Of a stretch of 18,772 nt of DNA, positions 7,415 to 12,538 are shown one piece after another. The notes under the pieces are model-generated. The model was not told the origin of the DNA. It saw only the letters and a list, made by a program, of their open reading frames with translations, and did no database searches. This DNA is from Lachnospiraceae bacterium UBA3282. Its GTDB lineage: Bacteria; Bacillota; Clostridia; Lachnospirales; Lachnospiraceae. Location: assembly GCA_002361735.1 (NCBI GenBank), contig DETS01000066.1:778-19549 (forward strand), in the 5' to 3' direction. The translations under genes were made by a program, and so were the position numbers. Each line of letters starts with the position of its first letter. Positions within the stretch are counted from its first letter, which is position 1.

Positions 7415-8245
7415 ATGCACTTTGTAAAGGCGAAGGGAATCTTATCTTCTCAGAACGGGATGAATCTGTATCGGGGCTGTTCCCACGGCTGTATTTACTG
7501 CGATTCCAGAAGCAGGTGTTACCATATGGAGCACGCTTTCGAGGATATCGAGGTCAAGGAAAATGCCATTGAGCTGCTGGAACATGCCCTGAAACATAAA
7601 CGGAAAAAGTGCATGATCGGCACGGGCGCCATGACTGATCCTTACATTCCATTGGAACTTAAACTGGAACATATGAAAAAGGCGCTGACACTGATTTATG
7701 AATATGGTTTTGGAGTTACGCTGCATACGAAGTCGGACCGTGTCCTGCGGGATCTGGATTTGTTGCGGCGTATCAATGAGAAGACAAAATGCGTGATACA
7801 GATGACCCTTACGACATATGACGAAAAGCTGTGTCGCAAGATTGAGCCGAATGTCTCTACGACAGGGGAACGTGTGGCAGCGCTTAAAAGATTGCGGGAT
7901 GCGGGCATCCCCACCGTTGTGTGGCTGTCACCGATCCTGCCCTTTATCAACGATACGCAGGAGAATATAGAAGGTGTTTTGGAACTGTGCGAGGAGGCGG
8001 GCGTCTACGGCGTGATCAATTTCGGCATGGGGCTGACGTTACGAGAGGGGAACAGGGAGTATTTTTATAAGCAGTTAGACCGCCTGTTTCCGAGCTTGAA
8101 GGAAAAGTATATCAAAACCTATGGGACCGACAAAAGCGGAGGCGGAAAGATTGTTGGCGGAAGCCGAATCGTGCAATCCCGGGCAGTGGGGAGATCACAG
8201 CCGGGTCACGGCGCACTGCGCGGAAAAGATTGCTGCCGCGTGTGA
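7415..8245 (+). CDS. Radical SAM protein (SPL-like), truncated chimeric copy 1
   Basis: Residues 1-237 match the intact paralogue at 10343 and carry the radical SAM cluster motif C22-x3-C26-x2-C29 (GCSHGCIYC), the GTGAMTDPY segment and the WLSPILPFIND strand of the spore-photoproduct-lyase-like COG1533 group. The last 53 residues of the paralogue, including a CDACG motif and a terminal QMSLWD, are missing. The frame instead runs 39 residues through the 5' part of the second HD gene in another frame. The break is at about 8113-8130, where the tandem duplication joins. The ATG at 7415 is preferred to the GTG at 7391, because AGGGG lies just upstream and copy 2 starts at the same MHFV. It may retain cluster binding but could be inactive. 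Confidence 0.8.
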   Translation: MHFVKAKGILSSQNGMNLYRGCSHGCIYCDSRSRCYHMEHAFEDIEVKENAIELLEHALKHKRKKCMIGTGAMTDPYIPLELKLEHMKKALTLIYEYGFGVTLHTKSDRVLRDLDLLRRINEKTKCVIQMTLTTYDEKLCRKIEPNVSTTGERVAALKRLRDAGIPTVVWLSPILPFINDTQENIEGVLELCEEAGVYGVINFGMGLTLREGNREYFYKQLDRLFPSLKEKYIKTYGTDKSGGGKIVGGSRIVQSRAVGRSQPGHGALRGKDCCRV

Positions 8246-8711
8246 GGGGATGGATGCCGAAAAGGCGTATGTTTTAGGACTGCTGCATGATGTTGGCAGA
8301 AAGTTCGGTTTCAGCCATTTGAAGCATATTTGGGACGGTTATACTTATATGTTATCGCTAGGATATGACGAGGCGGCAAAAATCTGCCTGACACACTCCT
8401 TCAGCATTCAGAACATTCATGATTACATAGGACGGTTCGATATCGAAGATGGTAAGGTCAGGGAACTGGAACAAGCGCTGGCGGCAGCAGAATACGATGA
8501 CTATGACAGGCTGATCCAGCTTTGCGATTCACTGGCAGGCAGTGAGGGCGTGATGGACATTGAGGAGCGTATGAGTGACGTAAAAAGAAGGTACGGCGCC
8601 TATCCGCAGGAAAAATGGGACGCCAATATCAGGTTGAAAGCCTATTTTGAGGCAAAAGCAGGGAAAAATATCTATGAGGTCGTGGAGAAAGAAACCTACA
8701 AGCCTTCGTAG
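8121..8711 (+). CDS. HD-domain phosphohydrolase (cassette copy 2)
   Basis: A 196-residue HD-domain protein and close twin of the one at 3767; H26, H56-D57, H92 and D136 are all kept. Differences are conservative (for example I58V, R61K) plus S71W. Its first 125 nt lie inside the end of the truncated radical SAM frame, in another reading frame, because the duplication breakpoint removed its own leader. No good ribosome binding site remains: the nearest is AAGGAA at 8099-8104, 16 nt from the ATG. Translation may therefore be weak. A single TTCCTATGAAAAA repeat unit begins 2 nt after its stop, as after copy 1. It is followed directly by the WYL gene, without the DUF4143 ATPase seen in copy 1. 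Confidence 0.83.
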   Translation: MGPTKAEAERLLAEAESCNPGQWGDHSRVTAHCAEKIAAACEGMDAEKAYVLGLLHDVGRKFGFSHLKHIWDGYTYMLSLGYDEAAKICLTHSFSIQNIHDYIGRFDIEDGKVRELEQALAAAEYDDYDRLIQLCDSLAGSEGVMDIEERMSDVKRRYGAYPQEKWDANIRLKAYFEAKAGKNIYEVVEKETYKPS

Positions 8712-8713
8712 GA

Positions 8714-8742
8714 TTCCTATGAAAAATTGCATTATGAGGAGG
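8714..8742 (+). repeat. Single TTCCTATGAAAAA repeat unit after HD copy 2
   Basis: TTCCTATGAAAAATTGCATT starts 2 nt after the HD copy 2 stop and runs into the AGGAGG (8737-8742) of the next gene. It is the counterpart of the three-unit array after HD copy 1, closest to its third unit. The shared position shows that at least one unit predates the duplication. Confidence 0.65.
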
Positions 8743-8747
8743 ACACA

Positions 8748-9644
8748 ATGCAGGAGAGCAGACTGTTTCGCATTGTATATTATCTGTTGGAAAAAGGACA
8801 GACCACCGCCCCGGAGCTGGCGGAGCGTTTCGAGGTCTCTGTGAGAACGATTTACAGAGATATCGACTCTTTAAGCGCGGCGGGCATTCCCATCTATGCG
8901 GAGGCAGGCAGAAACGGCGGCATCCGTCTGATGACAGGCTTCGTTCTCGATCAGGCGGTGTTGTCTAAAGAGGAAAAGCAGGAAATTCTTTCCGCGCTGC
9001 AAAGCATCAATATCACGCAAAATATGGGGGAGAGTCAGACATTGCAGAAACTGTCCGCTCTGTTTGCCCTTCCTTCGGATAACTGGCTGGAAGTGGATTT
9101 TTCCAGATGGGGCGATCAGAAATTTGACAATGATAAGTTTGAACTGTTAAAGCGGGCAGTCATTCAATGCAGGGGCGTGAAAATCCATTATGCGGGCACA
9201 GACGGGACGGAGCGGGAACGGATCGTGCAGCCTCATAAACTCGTCTATAAGTCGAAGGCGTGGTATCTGAAAGCGTTTTGCACACAAAAGCAGGAGATGC
9301 GGACTTTCAAGCTAAACCGCATCCTGGATTATGAGATGTTGGAGGAGGGCTTCGTGCGCCGCTGCATTCCGACAGAGGCGGATGACGCCGCGATAGACTG
9401 TCCGCTGATCACGCTTCGTTTCCCCAAAGAGATGGCGTATCGGGTTTATGATGAATTTGATAAAACACAGATTACGAAAGAGGAAAATGGAGACCTGATC
9501 GCTTCTGCCGCCATGCCGGAGGGCGCGTGGCTGACAGGATTTCTTTTGTCTTTCGGGACACAGGTGGAAATCCTTTCCCCGGTGCATTTGCGGGAGGAAA
9601 TCATGCGGCAGGCAGAAATGATTGTAGAAAAATATAAAACCTGA
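8748..9644 (+). CDS. WYL-domain (YafY-type) transcription regulator, copy 2
   Basis: A 298-residue paralogue of the regulator at 5903. The N-terminal helix-turn-helix is almost unchanged between copies (VSVRTIYRDIDSLSAAGIPI in both), so both probably read the same DNA sites. Differences cluster in the middle linker and the sensor half (for example GTDGTERERIVQPHK versus GSDGTVWERIVQPYK), compatible with altered sensing. The KAWYLKAF triplet is kept. The ATG at 8748 has AGGAGG 5 nt upstream at 8737-8742; an earlier TTG at 8727 is disfavoured. Its stop is again part of a TGACA-N5-TGTCA palindrome, upstream of the ClbS-like gene. Confidence 0.9.
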   Translation: MQESRLFRIVYYLLEKGQTTAPELAERFEVSVRTIYRDIDSLSAAGIPIYAEAGRNGGIRLMTGFVLDQAVLSKEEKQEILSALQSINITQNMGESQTLQKLSALFALPSDNWLEVDFSRWGDQKFDNDKFELLKRAVIQCRGVKIHYAGTDGTERERIVQPHKLVYKSKAWYLKAFCTQKQEMRTFKLNRILDYEMLEEGFVRRCIPTEADDAAIDCPLITLRFPKEMAYRVYDEFDKTQITKEENGDLIASAAMPEGAWLTGFLLSFGTQVEILSPVHLREEIMRQAEMIVEKYKT

Positions 9645-9656
9645 CACAAAGTGTCA
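9642..9656. promoter_or_regulatory. TGACA-N5-TGTCA palindrome, copy 2
   Basis: TGACA CAAAG TGTCA overlaps the WYL copy 2 stop; the symmetry extends one more pair (TGACAC/GTGTCA). Same arms, spacing and location as at 6800. Confidence 0.55.
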
Positions 9657-9733
9657 AGGTATCGTCGGTATCATGGAAGACAGAAAAACCGCTAACGGAT
9701 TTGATGTGTGATGAGTCTGGCGGTGGCGCAACT

Positions 9734-9748
9734 GACATTTTAAATGTC
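9734..9748. promoter_or_regulatory. Perfect 15-bp palindrome in the ClbS copy 2 leader
   Basis: GACATTTTAAATGTC has 7-bp perfect arms around a central T. It lies in an 87-nt stretch present only in copy 2, between the WYL and ClbS-like genes (leader 149 nt here against 62 nt in copy 1). No T-run follows, so it looks more like a protein-binding site than a terminator. Its flank reads TGACA...TGTCT, a wider-spaced relative of the TGACA/TGTCA palindromes. Confidence 0.45.
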
Positions 9749-9793
9749 TAAAATGTTGACTTATCTAAAACAGTATGTGAAAGGAAGGATACC

Positions 9794-10333
9794 ATGGCAA
9801 GACCGACGACGAAGGCGGATCTATTGACCGCGGCAAATGAAAACTACGAGAAATTGCAGGAGATGATTACGGGGCTGACGGAAGCAGAGCTGAATACGCC
9901 TTTTGATTTTTCTAATAGCGCAAAGAAGGAGGCGCATTGGAAACGGGATAAAAATCTGCGGGATGTTCTTACGCATCTCTATGAATGGCACCAGCTTTTA
10001 TTGACCTGGGTAGCTGCCAACAAAAGAGGCGACAACCGGTTTTTTTTGCCAAAGCCCTATAACTGGAAAACCTACGGTGATATGAACCTGATGTTTTGGA
10101 AAAAGCATCAGGACACAACGCTTGACGAGGCAAAAACCATGCTGCAAAAGTCCCATGCAGAAGTGATGGCGCTGGCGGAGACCTTTTCCAATGAAGAATT
10201 GTTTTCCAGAGGCGTCTTTTCATGGGTGGGCGGAAGTACTTTAGGTTCCTATTTTGTCAGCAACACCTCAAGCCACTATGACTGGGCGATGAAAAAGCTG
10301 AAAGCACATAAGAAAAATTGCGCCGGGAAGTGA
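9794..10333 (+). CDS. ClbS/DfsB-family four-helix-bundle protein, copy 2
   Basis: A 179-residue paralogue of the protein at 6865, with the same family segments and about 12 substitutions (for example W/R and S/F near GDNRFFLPKPY). The C-terminal 40 residues are nearly unchanged. AAGGAAGGA lies 4 nt upstream of the ATG, as in copy 1. The preceding leader is 87 nt longer than in copy 1 and carries a perfect 15-bp palindrome, so the two copies may be expressed differently. The radical SAM start follows 9 nt after its stop, implying cotranslation. Function is inferred from ClbS as for copy 1. Confidence 0.88.
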   Translation: MARPTTKADLLTAANENYEKLQEMITGLTEAELNTPFDFSNSAKKEAHWKRDKNLRDVLTHLYEWHQLLLTWVAANKRGDNRFFLPKPYNWKTYGDMNLMFWKKHQDTTLDEAKTMLQKSHAEVMALAETFSNEELFSRGVFSWVGGSTLGSYFVSNTSSHYDWAMKKLKAHKKNCAGK

Positions 10334-10342
10334 GGAATGAGG

Positions 10343-11215
10343 ATGCACTTTGTAACAGCAAAGGGAATCTTATCTTCCCGGAATGGAATGAACCTGTATC
10401 GTGGCTGCTCTCACGGCTGTATTTACTGCGATTCCAGGAGCAGGTGCTACCATATGGAACACGCTTTCGAGGATATCGAGGTCAAGGAGAATGCCATTGA
10501 ACTGCTGGAACATGCTCTGAAACATAAGCGGAAAAAGTGCATGATTGGCACGGGTTCCATGACCGATCCGTACATCCCCTTGGAATTGGAACTGGGGAAT
10601 GTCAGAAAGGCGTTGACTTTGATCGAGGCATACGGATTTGGCGTTACGGTAATCACAAAGTCAGACCGCATCCTGCGGGATCTGGATTTATTGCAGCGCA
10701 TCAATGAAAAGACAAAATGCGTGGTGCAGATGACAATCACGACATATGACGAGGAACTCTGTCGAAAGATCGAGCCGAATGTGAGTACGACGCGGGAACG
10801 TTTTGCGGCGCTTTGCAAATTGCGGGATGCGGGCATTCCAACCGTTGTGTGGCTGTCGCCGATCCTGCCTTTTATCAACGATACGGAGGAAAATATTCTT
10901 GGTATTTTAGGAATGTGTGCAGAGGCGGGCGTCTACGGTGTGATCAATTTTGGCATGGGGTTGACGCTGCGAGAGGGAAACAGGGAGTATTTTTATAAGC
11001 AGCTGGACCTTCTTTTTCCCGGCTTAAAAGAAAAATATATTAAAATGTACGGAAACCGATATGAGATTGCAAGTCCAAACAGCAGACGTCTGATGCAGAT
11101 CTTTCATCAAAAATGTGACGCGTGTGGGATGGTGCATAATAATGATGCTATTTTCCGTTATCTGCATACCTTTGAGGAGAAGGGCGAGGGAAGGCAGATG
11201 AGTCTTTGGGATTAG
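10343..11215 (+). CDS. Radical SAM protein, spore-photoproduct-lyase-like, intact copy
   Basis: A 290-residue radical SAM enzyme with the [4Fe-4S] motif C22-x3-C26-x2-C29 (GCSHGCIYC), GTGSMTDPY, TKSDRILRDLD, and a C-terminal CDACG (CxxC) with terminal QMSLWD. This architecture is the COG1533 SPL-like group, related to spore photoproduct lyase, which repairs thymine dimers. Most members have unknown substrates, and this one should not be called SplB. The start at 10343 (MHFV) has TGAGGA at 10331-10336, 6 nt upstream; the ATG at 10337 is too close to that site. It ends the duplicated operon. Comparison with it reveals the 53-residue truncation of copy 1. Confidence 0.88.
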   Translation: MHFVTAKGILSSRNGMNLYRGCSHGCIYCDSRSRCYHMEHAFEDIEVKENAIELLEHALKHKRKKCMIGTGSMTDPYIPLELELGNVRKALTLIEAYGFGVTVITKSDRILRDLDLLQRINEKTKCVVQMTITTYDEELCRKIEPNVSTTRERFAALCKLRDAGIPTVVWLSPILPFINDTEENILGILGMCAEAGVYGVINFGMGLTLREGNREYFYKQLDLLFPGLKEKYIKMYGNRYEIASPNSRRLMQIFHQKCDACGMVHNNDAIFRYLHTFEEKGEGRQMSLWD

Positions 11216-11255
11216 GCTGGTGCGTTCTAAAGGCAGAAGCGTATTTTGAAATCAG

Positions 11256-11284
11256 TTGCGGTTTCAGGGAAAATCGGGTATGAT
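11256..11284 (+). promoter_or_regulatory. Candidate sigma-A promoter for the antitoxin-like gene
   Basis: TTGCGG (11256-11261) and TATGAT (11279-11284) are separated by 17 bp, about 100 nt upstream of the antitoxin-like start. The expected transcript start lies just before the TTCCTATGAAA repeat relative at 11303. Confidence 0.5.
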
Positions 11285-11302
11285 AAAAGTAGTGATTAGA
11301 GT

Positions 11303-11345
11303 TTCCTATGAAAGTGTCGGATTGAGGATGTTTTATATGTGAAAG
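11303..11345 (+). repeat. Diverged relative of the 32-bp repeat unit
   Basis: Begins TTCCTATGAAA and ends TTTTATATGTGAAAG, matching the two ends of unit 2 of the array at 4360 (which ends TTTATATGCGAAAG), with about 11 extra nt between. It lies 88 nt after the last gene of the duplicated cassette, so relatives of the repeat occur inside and at the right edge of the duplication. Confidence 0.5.
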
Positions 11346-11382
11346 TGTAGTGGTGAAAAAGGAAATAAGGCAGGAGGTTGTT

Positions 11383-11622
11383 ATGTCATCGGATGCTATT
11401 ATGGTAAATAATTTACTGGAGAAACTGGATGAGGAGGATTATAAAATCGCGCTGACCTTTTTACAGTATTTATCGGATAAAAAAAAGAAAAGACAGGCAC
11501 AGGAGAGCAAAGAAATCCTCTCACAGATACAAGGAATATTTCAAGAGGATAAGGGATGGAACAGTGAAGAAGCTATGATTGCTGATATGGCGGCTTTTAG
11601 AAGGAGACGCATGGGCTTATGA
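11383..11622 (+). CDS. Small antitoxin-like protein preceding a PIN toxin remnant
   Basis: A 79-residue highly charged helical protein (LLEKLDEEDYKIALTFLQYL, then a lysine-rich stretch, and a C-terminal EEAMIADMAAFRRRRMGL). The layout is that of a type II antitoxin: its stop overlaps the start of a PIN-domain frame by ATGA. AGGAGG at 11372-11377 is 5 nt before the ATG; the upstream ATG/GTG starts have none. I cannot place it firmly in one antitoxin family. With the toxin truncated, it may be an orphan antitoxin retained by chance or able to neutralise a related toxin elsewhere. Confidence 0.7.
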   Translation: MSSDAIMVNNLLEKLDEEDYKIALTFLQYLSDKKKKRQAQESKEILSQIQGIFQEDKGWNSEEAMIADMAAFRRRRMGL

Positions 11623-11756
11623 AAATCCTGATGGATACGAATGTGCTGATATCAGCTTTCATATTTGGTGGTCAGGCGGGGACTTTGTTAAATGGCACTG
11701 GCAACACTGTTTTTACAACCGCCGGAGCTTTTGCCGCAGGTGATCTTTGTAGATGA
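11619..11756 (+). pseudogene. Truncated PIN-domain toxin (VapC-like)
   Basis: The frame begins MKILMDTNVLISAFIFGG, the first strand and catalytic Asp (D6) of a PIN ribonuclease domain. After about 20-25 codons it becomes unrelated sequence and stops at 11754-11756; intact PIN toxins have about 130-140 residues and three to four acidic residues. From about 11690 the same DNA encodes an ATPase fragment in another frame, so a deletion has joined the two genes. The antitoxin-like gene before it is intact. The product cannot be an active nuclease. Confidence 0.75.
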
Positions 11757-12024
11757 GCCGGAACTCGGTCTTCATCCGCAGGCAGTAGATGTTTTGGCTT
11801 CTATGGTAAAAAAGGCAACAGAGAGTACACAGGTGATCATGGCAACGCAGTCTCCCAGATTGCTGGACAGTTTTGACTATAAGGATATTATTGTGGCGGA
11901 AAAGGACAGAGAAACGGGATGTACAATGTTGAAGCGGCTGGACGAAGATGAGGTGAAGATATGGTTGGAAGATTACAGCCTTTCTCAGATTTGGGACAAA
12001 AATATAATCGGAGGGCAGCCGTAA
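11680..12024 (+). pseudogene. C-terminal fragment of a COG4637-like AAA ATPase
   Basis: From about 11692 the frame reads ALATLFLQPPELLPQVIFVDEPELGLHPQ... (key elements: Walker B VIFVDEPELGLHP, the ATQSPRLLDSF switch strand, and the ending LEDYSLSQIWDKNIIGG). This is the C-terminal third of an ABC/SMC-type AAA_21 ATPase. The N-terminal part with Walker A is absent, and a TAA directly precedes the ATG at 11692. ATPases of this type are commonly paired with a DUF4276 gene, and one follows here at 12026. The fragment is fused at its left end to the PIN remnant, so it is the residue of a deletion and not a working ATPase. Confidence 0.8.
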
Positions 12025-12025
12025 T

Positions 12026-12536
12026 ATGAAGAATATTCGTATTGTTACCGAAGGGCAGTCTGAAACGAATTTTGTCAACAGAGTAATTGTGCCATATTTT
12101 GCAGGCAGATGTACTTTGATTCCGATTACAGTTGTGACAAAGACAGATAACAGACATGGAAAGACATATAAAGGCGGGGTGGGTAATTATGGTCAAATAA
12201 GAAATACTTTGGTAAAGACTTTGGCAAATGCGTCCAAAAATAAGGATTCTTATGTGACCACTATGTTTGATTTTTACTGATATAGCAAAACTGGAAGAAG
12301 CATATTTCGAAGATGATCTGACAGCCCTGAAAGAATGCGTAAAAGAGCAGGAAAATCCGGAACTGATCAATAACGGGGCAGAAACGGCGCCGTCCAAACG
12401 GATCATGAATTGCATCAGTAATTTTGATAAAGCAAATGTAGGCGTGTCTGTACTTGAAAAAATAGGAATTGAGAATATTGCCGCAAAATGCCGTCATTTT
12501 GATGAATGGCTGCGTCGTATTGAAGAAAGGATATGA
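12026..12536 (+). pseudogene. DUF4276 gene with internal deletion and frameshift
   Basis: Residues 1-84 (MKNIRIVTEGQSETNFVNRV ... VTTMFDFY) match the N-terminal half of DUF4276, a TOPRIM-like family; the frame stops at 12278-12280. Its C-terminal part continues in the +1 frame from about 12270 (TDIAKLEEAYFEDDL ... ENPELINNGAETAPSKRI ... CRHFDEWL). The linking part (the expected LPxDFPG and HEFEALLF region, about 55-60 residues from family knowledge) is missing, pointing to a deletion at a T-rich site. GGAGGG at 12010-12015 precedes the start. Its partner ATPase upstream is also broken, so the pair is dead. The second half has been kept open by chance and overlaps the next gene by ATGA. Confidence 0.8.
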
Positions 12537-12538
12537 AT

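Noticed and set aside
10343..11215. Calling the radical SAM gene spore photoproduct lyase (splB)
   Set aside because: Only the cluster motif and overall COG1533-like layout are shared; length and C-terminus differ and the SplB-specific residues could not be confirmed.
12267..12536. A separate small gene of 89 codons
   Set aside because: It starts at a TTG without a ribosome binding site and its sequence is the C-terminal part of DUF4276, so it belongs to the broken gene starting at 12026.
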